Source of the DNA: Catonia carolina
Lineage: Eukaryota; Arthropoda; Insecta; Hemiptera; Achilidae
Direction: 5' to 3'
Assembly: GCA_035578175.1 (NCBI GenBank)
Contig: JAQMRL010000007.1
Span: forward strand, 43,963,391-44,027,390
Length of the DNA: 64,000 nucleotides
A model generated the notes under the pieces. It saw only the letters and a list, made by a program, of their open reading frames with translations, searched no databases and was not told where the DNA came from. Below are positions 34,969 to 47,118 of the stretch, piece after piece. Position 1 is the first letter of the stretch. Each line of letters opens with the position of its first letter. The position numbers and the translations under genes are program-made.

Positions 34969-35152
34969 TATTTATTTTAGCCGGCCGCGTTGGCGCAGTT
35001 GGTAACGTGCTCGCCTCTCATCATGCGGTCTTGGGTTCGAATCCCATTCAGGCACGGCATCTTTTCATACGTTACAAAAAAATCATTTCATCCTTCACCG
35101 TCTGCATTAGCAGTAATTGCAGAACAGTCGGACGTTAAACCAAAAAAAAAAA
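34969..35152 (+). mobile_element. SINE family B, copy 3 (best preserved)
   Basis: Head GGCCGCGTTGGCGCAGTTGG with A box, B box GGTTCGAATCC, body and the GTCTGCATTAGCAGTAATTG tail are all intact. Flanked by TCATGAACATT (34958-34968 and 35153-35163). Confidence 0.9.
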
Positions 35153-35163
35153 TCATGAACATT

Positions 35164-36282
35164 ACTTTTTAAAAACCTATAGTTTACGTTTTTTACCTGC
35201 AACGGGAGCAAATTTAACATTTTGGGTGCCAAATAACCATGGTGACGCTGATAAAGAACCTTATTTGTCAGATGCGGAATTATTTATACTTCTTTGGTCG
35301 CTTCATTCAATAACCGTATCAAAAGAACGGAATTAATTTTTGACAACACTGGAGCGAGTAGGTAAGTGCAAATAATAACCACTTAAAAATCCCCGGGCAT
35401 CATATAATTGATATGCATCACGTATTGATACGTTACCGTATTTAACATAATAAAGAAATGTTTATTTATCAGCGACCCAATACAAGAATATATATCGCTT
35501 AATAAAATAAAATATTCAAATCAAGAAGTTTTTTAAATTTTATACTTTCAATTAAAATTCATGCAAGAAAAAATTGTTTAATGAACTACTTGTATTATAC
35601 GTGTAGTATGTACGTAGCCCCCATTACATATTATGACTGTTCTAGTTTTGTTACTTGTAGGATCTAATCTTTTCTAAATTTTATATTCAGATTATATTTG
35701 AAGAGCATTTGTTGTTTGATAATTATAAACCCTTGTATAGAATATCGATCAGATCGATATACAGATTGACATTTTTTAAATCAAGGAGTTTTATTTTGGA
35801 TGGTAATCGATTGAAAAACAGAGCGGAATTGTAGTGAATACGTCCCGAGAATTTTTGTGGTCGTATACTTTTTAGGTCCATGGTGAGTCAGTAGTAACCC
35901 GAAAGGTGCATGGGTTCAAATAAGAGGAAAACATTTATGATACTGTAACAAATAACATTTTGATAAAAGTTCCAATCACAATGTAAACTTATAAAAATTA
36001 CGCAATTTTGGTAAAAACCAACACCACTTTACTACATTAATTTTTGACGTGGATAATGAAAATCACGCCACCAGTCCGATAAGGTAATATACCCCTGAAT
36101 AAATATTATAACTACTTGAAATATTTTGCTATGACTCAAAACAAGCTAGACAGAGAGATTTTCGTTTACTACGACTAAAAATCTACAAAAACCTCAAATC
36201 TCCAAATGGGTTTTCAGATTATTTTAAAACTGTATAATTTTCCCCGAAACATGGAAAACTTCCATGAAACAACACTTCTTAT
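35164..36282. other. No recognised gene
   Basis: AT-rich unassigned sequence. Confidence 0.4.
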
Positions 36283-36287
36283 TCTTT

Positions 36288-36406
36288 TTTTTGTTTAACG
36301 TCCGATTGTTCTGAAATTACTGCTAATGCAGACGGTGAAGGATGAAATGATTTTTTTGTAACGTATGAAAATATTCCGTGCTTGAATGGGATTCGAGCCC
36401 AAGACA
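36288..36406 (-). mobile_element. SINE family B, copy 4 (minus, 5' truncated)
   Basis: Tail and body are present; the head ends just beyond the B box (GGGATTCGAGCCC on the plus strand). Flanking TATTCTTT occurs on both sides. Confidence 0.8.
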
Positions 36407-36952
36407 TATTCTTTATGGGGGCGATAAAGTGATTAAGGATAATTATGGTAAATTTTCAAAAAAAATTGCTTAAAACTGTAAATTTCTATACTTTCTTAGT
36501 CAATCAGTAATTTGGGAACAATGACGATTGTTAATCGCAAATCTGCACGTGAGAAGCTTCATTTTTAAAAACTGGTGACCGGAATCACTGGAGTGTGAGC
36601 TGAGACCGGACTGAAATAAAACCGTTATCCTATAAATATATATATATGATTGTACTTATATTTTTGTAAATAAAATCGCGTCCATTTCAGCCATATTCGA
36701 ATTTCAAATATGTAAAGAGACGGTAAAGAGATCATGTCGTATTTAAGAAACAAGCTTTTGTAAGAATAATTCTTTAATGTGTTTGCGACAATTCTGTTTG
36801 GGTGTTTTTGTACATAATTGCAAAAAATCCTATGACTTTTAGTTGAGTTGCCCACTGCGTTACCCACAGCTAGTACAGAGTGGAATGACGCGAAATATCT
36901 GATCATTCTGCCTTTTTTTTTGACGAGGGTTCTAATATAATTATCAGTTCAT
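36407..36952. other. No recognised gene
   Basis: A 93-codon minus frame (36625-36906) is not recognised. Confidence 0.4.
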
Positions 36953-36963
36953 ATTAATGATAT

Positions 36964-37341
36964 CTGCCCATAACAGACAGGCGGAGAGTCAAATTATTTA
37001 CTCTCAATCTGTTAGTTGCAGGGCTAAAATAAATAGTTCTGTTTCTTATCACATGGTCAGCCAATTAAATGACTGAATCATTTAAGAATAGAAGAGGTAG
37101 AGGTGTATAAGACACTAATCAGAGTTATCTCTTTTGAAAGTAATGAATTTCATTATACAGCCAGACCCTGTGGTGAATGAAGTGAAGGTGTCATTTGCAG
37201 AGTGGAAAATATGTGCATGCTGATAAGCATACTTTTCCATTCAGTGAGGAAGGCAAGGTAAACCACCTCACTCCTCGTTTTACTTAGTAAAACCTCTACA
37301 GGTTCAAACCAGCCTACAGGCTGATAACCTAAACAACAACA
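36964..37341 (+). mobile_element. Family A SINE-like retroposon, copy 8
   Basis: Nearly full length with a small internal deletion near 37216. Perfect 11-bp duplication ATTAATGATAT (36953-36963 and 37342-37352). Confidence 0.93.
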
Positions 37342-37352
37342 ATTAATGATAT

Positions 37353-38136
37353 GTTATTTAGACGAAATATTCTACAGATTATCATAAAATACAGAACCAT
37401 ATTTCTTAAATTCGAAAAGGATATGTGAACGCCTTTTCCTACTCGCTACTCTTTTCAATTATAGTGGTAGGGTTATAAATAGCGGATTGTGTGCACATGT
37501 CATCTGATCCTACTAAACTAACGTCTATAATTATAGTGCTACAACACAATTATTATTAAGTGCCACTCCGGTACAACAAGCAAACATTCTCCACCCGTAC
37601 CTTATTGGTCTTCAATAGGTCATCACCCCTCAAGCCAAAAACAGGTATATGATGGATGCTCCCGTGAGTATACGGCACGCGTATGTTATTCGTATTGGAC
37701 CAAAAATAAATGAATTTCCGACTGGAATGAAGCTTGCAAGCAAATGATTTCTAAGACAACCACAGAGGAGTTTTTATGTGGCGTCTATGTTTTATGAAGC
37801 CAAAATTATTAATGTTTCTCATCGTTTGAAAATTTTCAAATCTCTCAAAACGGGCTCTAACTACTTTAGTTAAACTCAATGCTTTTACTATATTTGCTTA
37901 TTTGCTGAACTGATTAAGAGAACATTAGTCGTGTCTCTGAAAAATTTCGTGGTGGCGTCACGACTATTCAAGAAATATTTTTTTTAATTATAGTCTTTTT
38001 AACATGATCAAATTTGCACGACAGTGATAATTTATAAATCGAGACTTTATGTAAAGTTTTTTAATAAACATCCGGGTTTTCTAAGACAAATATTTAAATG
38101 CACTTTAACAAAAAAAATTACACAACTTCAATCAAA
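37353..38136. other. No recognised gene
   Basis: Unassigned. Confidence 0.4.
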
Positions 38137-38145
38137 GAAAAAAAT

Positions 38146-38317
38146 ATTTTTTTTTTTGTTAAACGTCCAACTGTTCTGCAATTACTGCTAATGCAGACGG
38201 TGAAGGATGAAATAATTTTTTGTAACGTATGAAAATATGCCGTGCCTGAATGGGATTCAAACCCAAGACCGCATGATGAGAGGCGAGCACGTTACTAACT
38301 ACGCCAATGCGGCCGGC
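38146..38317 (-). mobile_element. SINE family B, copy 5 (minus, full length)
   Basis: Complete minus copy from the A-rich tail to the GCCGGCCGCAT head. Flanked by AAAGAAAAA-type repeats on both sides. Confidence 0.88.
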
Positions 38318-41300
38318 AAAAAGAAAAATAAGTCATTCTAAAATGTTCGTACAAGGAATCTGTTGAGAACCCACTTTGTATTGTAGAATACTATTTAAGC
38401 GTATATTTATTTTGTGGAAACGTTAAAGCAATTGGCGTTAATGAAAAAGTCAGTGAAATGTAAGACCGGTCGGAATTGCCGACACTTTGCTGCGGTCTGC
38501 CTCACATTTCGACATTTGTTTTACGAATCAGCTGAGAAAAGAAAAAGAAAAGAGTGGCAATGTTACAAGACCAAGTAAATTTTCGTACCGCGAATCAATC
38601 TCAGAAGAGTGATCAATCTCATACTCGATATTATTATCTCACGATGTCATTCAAAAAAAGGACATGTTACTCCCATGCGACAATTTTTTAATTGACCGAA
38701 CATTTTTCAAAAGGAGCAGGAGAAATTTATTTACGGTGTTTCGCTCAAAATATACTTTTCCGAATGAGGTGGCATAAAAGAAAATATATTAAAATACACT
38801 TTGCATAAGGGACATAGGGACATAGGTGCATAAGCGTAACGGGTATCTCCGAGAAAGTCGTTAAGCGTGTCTGCGTTTGTTAAAAACAGGGTTTTTCAAA
38901 CTTACAGATTCGATATAGAAGAGGCTATACGCCAGGGAAAAAGTGCACACGAAACCAATTTAAAATGATCAACCGTTATAACTCGGAGTAAAATTGACGT
39001 CTGTTTATGTCGATTAGTTTAACGATGATTTAAACATCACAACACTGTTTTCGTTAAGTTTACAGTCTCGAAGTCGTTAAAGCATGAAAATCGCCGAACA
39101 AGAAAAGTTTTGTCGGGAGACTGACGAGGAAGCATGGTTTATCAAATAGATAAAAAGTATATGCGATCGATATCAGCGATTGTCGATCGAAAATTGGCTG
39201 GATCTTTATTCCGATCATGTTTACAATGAAATTAATTGCTAAACTGCACTTTAACGAGACAATTTTTTTAGCGGTTTAATAATAAAGCTGTTCACGTGAA
39301 AAACCTGTAAAGTGATATGATGGTTTAAGAATGTCGGTCACTTACTGATGTTTCGATGGACTTCACAACACTAAATGTTTACACCCGATAAGCAACGAAT
39401 AGTTTTTAACACGCGTCCAACAGCGAGATGGATCAGCGGCAAACTGAACGCGCAACCTAAGGAATCGGTACAGGTAGGTTGTCCAGGCACTGAAGCACCG
39501 CTACGGTCTCCCCTCCCGTTATATTACAGCAACAGCATTAATAATAATAATAATATAATGTACTCCCTTCTCTTCAGTACCAATCTGGGAGCATGAGAGC
39601 CTTCTAGTACCGATCGACAAACAGTCAGTTGGATAACGGTGGGACGAAAATCAGTTATCGCCTTGAGTACTTCCAAACAAAAATATGATCGAATCGTTTT
39701 TCACGGTTTTCAACCATCACAGCCTCAATAATTTTCTACGGATATCGTTTTTTCTTGTCTACTTCTTAACGATAAGTAGATAACAAGAACATCAGATTGC
39801 ACAGATCGCATCTTCATCTTCGCTTCATCAACATAACCGACAATCGCAACAGATGTTGATAAGACATCGGACAAATGCTGATGACTTTCTCGTGAATTTT
39901 CCAAAAAGAGAGATTATTGTTGTTTTGGATGGTTCTGATTCAATCTCAGTACGCTTTAATTTTACCGGAAACAATAATCAGGATATTTTCAATAGCAGTG
40001 ACTCGACAACGAAGTATTTACGGACTTATGTTTTCAGGAACTTCCATGGTTATTTTCACCAGTAGAACATGTCTAACAGATTTCGTTTCTTCGAAATACA
40101 GCTCAGTAGATTTTTCGGTTTGATTTTTTTATTTGATGATCGTGTCATAGATTTGTAGGCATAAAGATCAGTCGAAAATGAGTCGAACATGTTAATTTAT
40201 TTTTTCTTGTTTGACTGATTACATAAAAGCAGCGATATTTAAAAACTGATGTAGGCCTACAACAATCGTGTCTCAGCTCGCTTTAATCTATTGTAGTCTG
40301 GCGAGTATATTGCGCAAGGGTATGTGATCACATACTAATAGCAGGACGAAGCTATTTTTGTACTCTGGGTTCTACGGAGACGTAAATTTCATCACGAGGA
40401 AAAGTTGAATGCGGTAGGAACATAATTCTTAACAAATTCAACCGAACAAATATTATGAAAAGTGTACAGTAAAAACAGACCCGAGCAAAACACGGAACGC
40501 ACTTGTCGGTTTAACTGCAGACCACCATAAGTACATTTTATTTTAGAAGTTGTGTGCTTAGATGGGGGAAGGCAACTGCGGAGGAGTGGGGAGACTCAAC
40601 GTTAGCTCTTAGTTTTAAAAGTAACAACTTACACGTTATTCCGTTTGGATTTCTCCATCCAAATCTGATAGTTTTAAAGCCGGACCATTTCACCTCGTTC
40701 TTCAAGGGCGACACAATTTTACGTTTCCCTTTTACTTCCTTGCGCGTGTTTACACCCGCGTATTTTCACCCGCTGCCTTCCTTTTAACTGAGCGTAACCT
40801 AACTATTATTTATGTAAACAATTCGGTCCTCCTATTTTTCACAGCTTCTACACTACTTTTTCGCGACTGTGTAGTCCGAATTTAGTGAAGCTGTACTCCT
40901 GCAGCGAAGAAAAACAATCGGAGAGATCTGTGTAACAAAACTATAGTCTTCAGAAAAATGGTATCTAAGCTGGCCCACACCTTATTATTGTCATATTTTT
41001 CATTTTGGTACGTTATCTACACATCAACCCTTCTCGAAAATTTATATAATGCAATCAAACGTTCTTCAAACTTTTTCTTCAATATTACTCATCGATAAAA
41101 CTTTTCTTAAATTTTTTAGGCTAACCCCTATACCACTTTCATCCACTACAAATTGTAGTGTACAATGTATTCTTTGGAAACGAGTGAACGGTATTCCAAT
41201 TATTTAGACCAAGTTTTTTATTAGAGAATCGGTTAAAATAAATACTTAATAATACCTTTTACCCATCAAGATGAATGTTTATCTCCAACGTCAACCATTA

Positions 41301-41396
41301 TTATCGTAAAAAACACCTTGCATTCTGATGGAAGAAGGCGTGAGGTTATCTCAACAACTTTGCTCACTACAAAACATGACATAAGCAGTACATAAA
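38318..41396. other. 3 kb without a recognised gene
   Basis: Short frames only (at most 77 codons). 38440-38570 and 40250-40520 are less AT-rich and could hold unrecognised noncoding exons or regulatory DNA; nothing diagnostic is visible. A short (AAT)n tract lies at 39536-39556. Confidence 0.4.
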
Positions 41397-41660
41397 TCAC
41401 CTTCGATCACAATTTCCTCTAGCCGTAGAGATAAAGTCATCGATCAAAAATACAACAAACATGGAAAAAACTTCTTTTTGGAATAAAGTTGCATCGCAAC
41501 TCAAGGTAGTATTATTGATTAATTGTTTGACCTTCAGGAACCCAGTGAAGGTACTTAATCCCATGTATATCAAAAAACAAACAATCATCATTGCTTTAAA
41601 TTTTGACCTGCCCATTCGAGCTTTTTTGGCTCTCGGTGAAGTTCGGCTCTTCCAGTGCAT
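41397..41660 (-). pseudogene. mariner transposase, middle segment (inverted half)
   Basis: Reading leftward from 41660, the minus strand encodes the segment with SPRAKKARMGRSKFKAMMI, followed after a frameshift by a VPEGQTINQ motif. This order is characteristic of mariner (DD34D) transposases just before and after the second catalytic aspartate. An FFD is visible in the shifted frame. It stops matching near 41470. Its orientation is opposite to the C-terminal half immediately to the right. Confidence 0.75.
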
Positions 41661-41717
41661 GGATTGGCGCTTCGTTTCCGGATAATAAGTAAAAAACCAC
41701 GTTTCATCATTGTTATT

Positions 41718-41918
41718 ATCTTCTACCTGTTCCCTAAGGTGAAATCTGCATTAAAAGGGACAAGATTTGAGTCTGTGGAAGCTGTAAAAGAGAAAGCGGC
41801 ACGTGTCCTGAAGGAGCTGACAGAAGATGACTTCCAGCACTGTTTCCAACAATGGAAAATTCGCATGGAGCGTTGTAGGGATAGAAAAGGAGTGTATATT
41901 GAAGGTGACAATAAGTGA
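41718..41918 (+). pseudogene. mariner transposase, C-terminal segment
   Basis: The plus strand encodes the standard mariner C-terminus: LFPKVKSALKGTRFES, the helix EAVKEKAARVLKEL, then DDFQHCFQQWKIRMERC and a short end with stop at 41916-41918. The catalytic residues upstream are missing because of the rearrangement. It is followed by a 3' terminal inverted repeat. Confidence 0.85.
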
Positions 41919-41945
41919 TTATGTATATAATTAAAATTAAATTTT

Positions 41946-41985
41946 TTACAACATCAGTCTTGTTATTTAATAGCCACACCTCGTA
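41946..41985 (+). mobile_element. mariner 3' terminal inverted repeat and TA target site
   Basis: The ~38 bp ending TTTAATAGCCACACCTCG (to 41983), followed by TA, is in the expected place and form for a mariner right end. The matching left TIR was not found. Confidence 0.6.
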
Positions 41986-41995
41986 TACCGGATAT

Positions 41996-42683
41996 ACTAC
42001 AATATAGTAAAACCCCAATTATCCGAAATCGGTTTTTTCCATTTTTCTGGAAATTGTGTAGGTAGAATACGAGCTATGTATTCAATCTGGTAGGCAACGC
42101 TACGTGTACTACAAGTCGTCAACTTTTAATGAATTTAAAGACATTAGCGAGTAAAAGCGAATCAGTTGCTACCGGTAGAAAGATCAGTAAAGTTCGTATA
42201 ACGGCTGTTGCCTGTGCGAATTTAACTGGTTCATAAAAAATTCATAAAATACAAATATTCAAGCATTTGAAGCGTTAGAAACAGCTTTAATTTGGTATGA
42301 AATGTAGCCTGAAGCAGATTTTTCTACTCTCCTGACTGTCAAACGAGTCAGGGATCTAGCAGCATTAAAGCGAAAGAAAATTGTTAAACAACGCAAAATA
42401 AGCTATTTTCTTTTTTAAACTATGAACTGCAATAGGTAAATGATTTTTGTTTCTTATAACAACTTATAAAATTTTATTTTAACGTATTTTTATTTTTATT
42501 TATTACGATTCTATGTAAATTCACAATTTTCATTGTTTTTCCACTATTAAAATTGATATTTTTCACTACTAAGTATATTTATCTTTTTATGGCCTTTCCC
42601 GAGTGTGATCGATTATCCGAAAAAATCGATCATCCGAAATTGTTATGCTCTAATTATTTCGGATAATCGGTACTGTACTGTAA
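41996..42683 (+). mobile_element. pogo/Tigger-like deletion derivative
   Basis: The left end (CCCCAATTATCCGAAATCGG within the first 40 bp) and right end (ATTTCGGATAATCGG before ACTGTACTGTA) are inverted repeats of pogo type, with TA at both edges. Inside is only the transposase C-terminus (42260-42418). About 690 bp remain of an element that is normally much longer. Confidence 0.75.
42260..42418 (+). pseudogene. pogo/Tigger transposase C-terminal fragment
   Basis: The fragment reads through an ALETALIWYE helix, one in-frame TAG, then LLTVKRVRDLAALKRKK and a KQRKISYF end, the typical tail of Tigger/pogo DDE transposases. The N-terminal DNA-binding and catalytic domains are absent. Confidence 0.75.
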
Positions 42684-42689
42684 TGTATT

Positions 42690-43205
42690 TGATACTTGAT
42701 ACAAATCCACAACTATTCAAGAAACAAGCATTTGATTCTTTTTCTTCTTCTTCTCACAATCAAGGATTAGGCTCCCATCTGTTCCGAATTACAACAGCGA
42801 CTAAACAATTTTTTTGTTCTTTTTGACATTCCTGTTATTTTTATTTCCTTTGTTACCAATCCTGAATCCGAGGCTGTTTGTGAGTTTGTCAATTAATAAA
42901 TTCCCTGGCCCCTTCACGAACGCTGTTCAGGTTTAGCTTGATGTAGGGCCGCTACTTTACTGTCTTCAAGCATACAAGACCTTTAAGTTCTTTTGACTCC
43001 TTAAGGAGCATTTGATTCCTTTGCACAAATATTTGAGTTATATGCTCCCGAAACGGTGTAGACTACTTCCTCAAAATTATAAAATCATATAGAACATCAT
43101 AATGTTTGAAGATGAACTACAGAAATGATTCTTTAATGGCGGTAGGTAAAATACCTAATACTGATACAATCAACGTTTTTTCCGTATAGGGCCAATTTCA
43201 GACCA
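42690..43205. other. No recognised gene
   Basis: Unassigned. Confidence 0.4.
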
Positions 43206-43209
43206 TTTG

Positions 43210-43440
43210 AGGGGACTTCAGAAGTTTCTGGAAGCTCATTTCGTAACCCACAATCTCAGCATTCGTTCATTGTAGGCTTTTCTCCTTTCTTCCGCCCACC
43301 CGGAGTTCTGGTTTAGCTCTTCATAGAAACCCTTTAAGTCCGTAATTAGTTGTCTGAATCTGGTTCGGTTCATTAAGTTTTCTCGGTTTTCTCAATATCC
43401 TTTCTGACTTCTTTAAATCATTTATCCGACTCCTTGTGTC
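43210..43440 (-). repeat. Dispersed element fragment related to 9516-9746
   Basis: Shares AACCCTTTAAGTC..., a GAATCTGGTTC / GAACTTGGTTC block, TTCTCAA and TCCTTTCTGACTT with the 9.6-kb relic in the same order and orientation. Function unknown. Confidence 0.55.
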
Positions 43441-44985
43441 TATTTTTTAGCGTTTTATAATCCAAATACTATTGGTAAAAAATAAACAATTACATTAAGC
43501 CTAACACGTCGCTGACCACAATATTAGATTATTAGAACAGAAACCTACTCATGCAAGGATAAATTACATCGATAAATTACCACAATTCTTAAATGTCTTG
43601 CTAATTTGCATTCGTTTAAAAAGATCTGAAACATAATTTGATCTATGAGACATTAACTCTGTACAAGAATTCCTTTGTAGATCTTTGTAGATCTACAAGA
43701 ATTCCTTTGTAGATATTTTTTTATTTATAAAAATTAATGAAACGAATGCTAAAAGTAAAATATATACTATCGGGTAAATATTAAAAAATGAAACAGCTGT
43801 TATAGAAATAAGTAAGTAGGCATGTAGTAGTCGGTTGATGTGTAATCAAATAACTACTATGCCTAGGTTCGCCCGGGATCTGAGTGTAATAAATAATAAA
43901 CAGACTAACTTTAAACTTACAACAATTAATTATTTAACTTAGCCTACTAACAAATACATTTTTTTTTGTTTTACGTCTGACTATTTTGCAATACTGCTCA
44001 TTCGAGAAATTATATTACATAAAATAAATAAATTAAAAAACTTAAGCTTAAACTAAACTTCAACAATAGAATACAGTCATTTAGAAATCAAAAACAATAA
44101 CTGTGTTATCTGTCCATAACCACTTGTTACGATTCGTACGCACTTACCCTATTTTCGTAGTTCAGAACTGTAGAGATCAAGTCCGTATTCAGTGCTGAAG
44201 CTGACAGAAGATGAGATGATTCCAGTTATTGAAACTGTTGTCATGGCTGAAAAGGCGGAGAAAGGTTTTGGAAAAATTAAAACAGTCGTACTCTCGGTCC
44301 CACAGCTCCATGAAAAAAATAGTCAGGTACCACTGAAAAAGTATGGTTTTCTTACTAGTTTCTAAACTAGTAACAGGGCATTCCAACGCCAGTACGAACA
44401 ATTCACCCGACCTACAATCCCGTAAATTAAGAAGACTGCATCGGGAGTGATTAAACCGTAGAAAAGTACATACCTTCTTTGCTTTCCTCACACATTGTTA
44501 ATCTTTATTGTGTTCTACCCGCGAAAGCAAAGTATTGACTTTTATTCCTCAAAATTGAGTACTCAATTATTTTGTTACGTCTCCAGCAATAAACTTCTAA
44601 GCCGCTATTAATCAGTAACTATCTATATTGCGGCTGACTTTGTAAACAAGGAGAATTACTAAGAAAATGAGTTTTCTTTATGTCGTAGAAATCAATTTTT
44701 ATCAAGCCACTTGTCAATAGTTTGTAAGTTGTAACTCAGTTGGTCCTGCAAATGAAAGGTGAGCTTGAGCCTTAAAAAGCAACTACAGATGTATTTATTT
44801 GCAATTTGCACAAACTATTTACTTACCCATGAGATATGAAAGAGTTTACGTATAAAAGAATCAGTCTTAGTATTATAACTTGAAGAACTCAGAATTTTAC
44901 GTCACCTAGTCGTCAGTTGCATATCCATTAACTGTCATCCTTTGAATTAGATCGGACAGATAACTGCAGAATAGCTAGCCTCATA
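43441..44985. other. No recognised gene
   Basis: Contains a 20-bp direct repeat ACAAGAATTCCTTTGTAGAT at 43663 and 43695, and a fragment of the SINE B tail (minus) near 43965-44003. A 100-codon minus frame (44189-44491) is not recognised. Confidence 0.4.
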
Positions 44986-44992
44986 CACAATT

Positions 44993-45105
44993 TTGTATTT
45001 TACGTCCGAATCTCTTGCAATTACTCATCGTATGCAAGGGGATAGCCGAAAATGACTGATAAAAAACGCCAGACCTGATGGGGAGTTGAACCCGGGAAGA
45101 TAAGA
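44993..45105 (-). mobile_element. SINE family B-like, decayed minus copy
   Basis: On the minus strand a GGGTTCAACTCCCC B-box region precedes a tail ending GCAAGAGATTCGGACGTAAA, matching the family B tail with several changes. Confidence 0.55.
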
Positions 45106-46475
45106 CGAACACTTATGACGAATTTTTATAGCCGATCCAGCGATAAAATATGTGACAGCATTAAATTGAACTTGTAACCGCCTCTGACCGATCCTGGGTT
45201 TAACCCTAAACGTGTTAAAATTTGAAGATTTTAACACGTGAAGAACCCACCAATATTCTGTGTTGTAGGTGTACAACGTATGGTAGTCATCGCTAACGAT
45301 GACTGTTCATTCGGCTTTTAAATGCTAAATAGGAAATTTGTTATTCTGTGGAATATAATAATGATTAACAGTTTCAGTTATTTTAAGTTGTCTGTGGGAT
45401 AACTAGTTATTTCAAATAGTAAAGTTTAAATGCGTGATTTTTTAATTTAGTTTATACTTTAAGTAACCTGATCCGTCATTCATGCTGAAATAACTCAAAA
45501 ACACACATCAATGGTGATGTATCCAATCAAATCGACCCTAATTTTAAGACAAACACCTTCGTTTAACTGGATCAACATACCGAATTACAATTTTCAGAGA
45601 GTAATTTTTCCCATAGAACAAACAAAAATTACTTATGTGGCCGCAGAAACTCCTCTGAAAACCGATTTTTGGTTTGTGATTTTCATGAAAGTTGAAACAA
45701 ATAAAATCGGAATACAGAATATTTTTATGATCGCAATAATTTGCACCCGTTATATATTCATATAATCACAATGAAAATGATAAAAGCTATGATCAAAGCT
45801 TACCGTTCGCCCATTACTTGAATTTCATCTGCTATAGTGCTACTTGATGATCGGAAGGACTTTGACCTTCGTTGGTATAACGTGAAATTCTGAATGAACT
45901 TGCGGCTTATCCAAAACCAGTTTACGAAATGTAGCCGGGTAGAACTTCTACTCTAATTCTTCGCTTCTGGATTCCAAACCGTTCACACTTAGTAATAAAT
46001 TATTAATAATTTTTTTATCAATTCTTCATAATTAAACGCTTAATTCTGATTTTGAACGTTTAATCTTCAAATCACGCTTTGAAGCGTTTAAAGTTTATAT
46101 TTAGTTAACCGTCAGTCACACGGAGTCCGGTTAATGAGAGGGACGGACGTTTAAAAAACAAAGGTGTTTTATTTTTTCGAAAGTGATTTCAGAGGGTATT
46201 ATTCACCCTGAAACAGAACCTGCTACTCTGATTGAATTTAAACTTGAAATTTAAGCCTTTCTCACTCAGATTGAGTGTGCTTCTAAATTTTAAAATCTTA
46301 TTCAAAACGTTTTCACAACATTTTTCTCATAAAGTTTTATTGAAATTCGTTGTCTCACAATAATAGCTGTATTCATAAAGATCTTGTACATGATATCTAT
46401 GAAAAATTTGCTCGTGTTCAAAAATATTAGGATTCACAAGAATTGAGTCTCCAGGTACATTTTAAAATAACAAAC
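45106..46475. other. No recognised gene
   Basis: Unassigned; a short inverted word TTAAAATTTGAAGATTTTAA lies near 45214-45233. Confidence 0.4.
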
Positions 46476-46677
46476 TACTGTCTGTCTACAACTTGATGAC
46501 CTCCCGCAAAGAGGAGCAGAATCGGCCCGCTACTAGCCTTCTCAATAACATTTCATTATGTACCACTACTAAATAGGACACTGGAATTGGTACTTAATGA
46601 AGTGTTATTGAGAAGGCTAGTAGCAGGCCGATTCTGCTCCTCTTTGCGGGAGGCCATCAAGTTATAGACAGACAGTA
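46476..46677. repeat. 202-bp near-perfect palindrome (hairpin)
   Basis: Arms 46476-46565 and 46588-46677 pair at 85 of 90 positions around a 22-nt loop. The arms are GC-richer than the surroundings (GCAAAGAGGAGCAGAATCGG and its complement). The four differences in the outer 83 bp are all transitions. No ORF. It could be a foldback MITE or a hairpin-RNA source. Confidence 0.95.
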
Positions 46678-46701
46678 CATAAGTTGACATTAACATATAA
46701 G

Positions 46702-47066
46702 TTATAGTCTGATTCACGAAAGAAAACACCTGTCTTTAAACAGCAATATCTTTTGAACCGTTATATGCTAAAACAATTACGATGCATTAATTTAAAGCTT
46801 GTTTTATTGTTGGTTACAGGATTAAATTGAGATACAATACTTTGTAACTCTATAAATTTTAAAGTACGCGTGAACTAATTAATCGTATCTTGAAGTTGGG
46901 TATATTGGAAAAGTGGTTAAAAATAGGGTACTTTTTATGTGTAATTCGTTATATTTAATACACTATTAATTTCTGAAAATGTTAATGTATATCCTGTATG
47001 CAAATGTATGTTCAAAAGATATTGTTTTTTGAAGACAGGTGTTTTCTTTTGTGAATCAGACTATAA
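46702..47066. mobile_element. 365-bp MITE with 57-bp terminal inverted repeats
   Basis: TTATAGTCTGATTCAC at left and GTGAATCAGACTATAA at right begin inverted repeats of 57 bp that match at 53 positions (46702-46758 and 47010-47066). If the true ends are TAGTCTG...CAGACTA, the flanking TA dinucleotides would be a Tc1/mariner-type target duplication. No coding sequence. Confidence 0.88.
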
Positions 47067-47118
47067 ATGAAATTTTTAAAAAATATAAAAAAAAGCCAAG
47101 GTTCGAAGAAATCTTGGC

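Noticed and set aside
19359..35152. tRNA-like sequences with perfect B boxes read as functional tRNA genes
   Set aside because: The acceptor stems do not close, and the same sequence recurs with a fixed unrelated tail and target duplications, so these are SINE heads.
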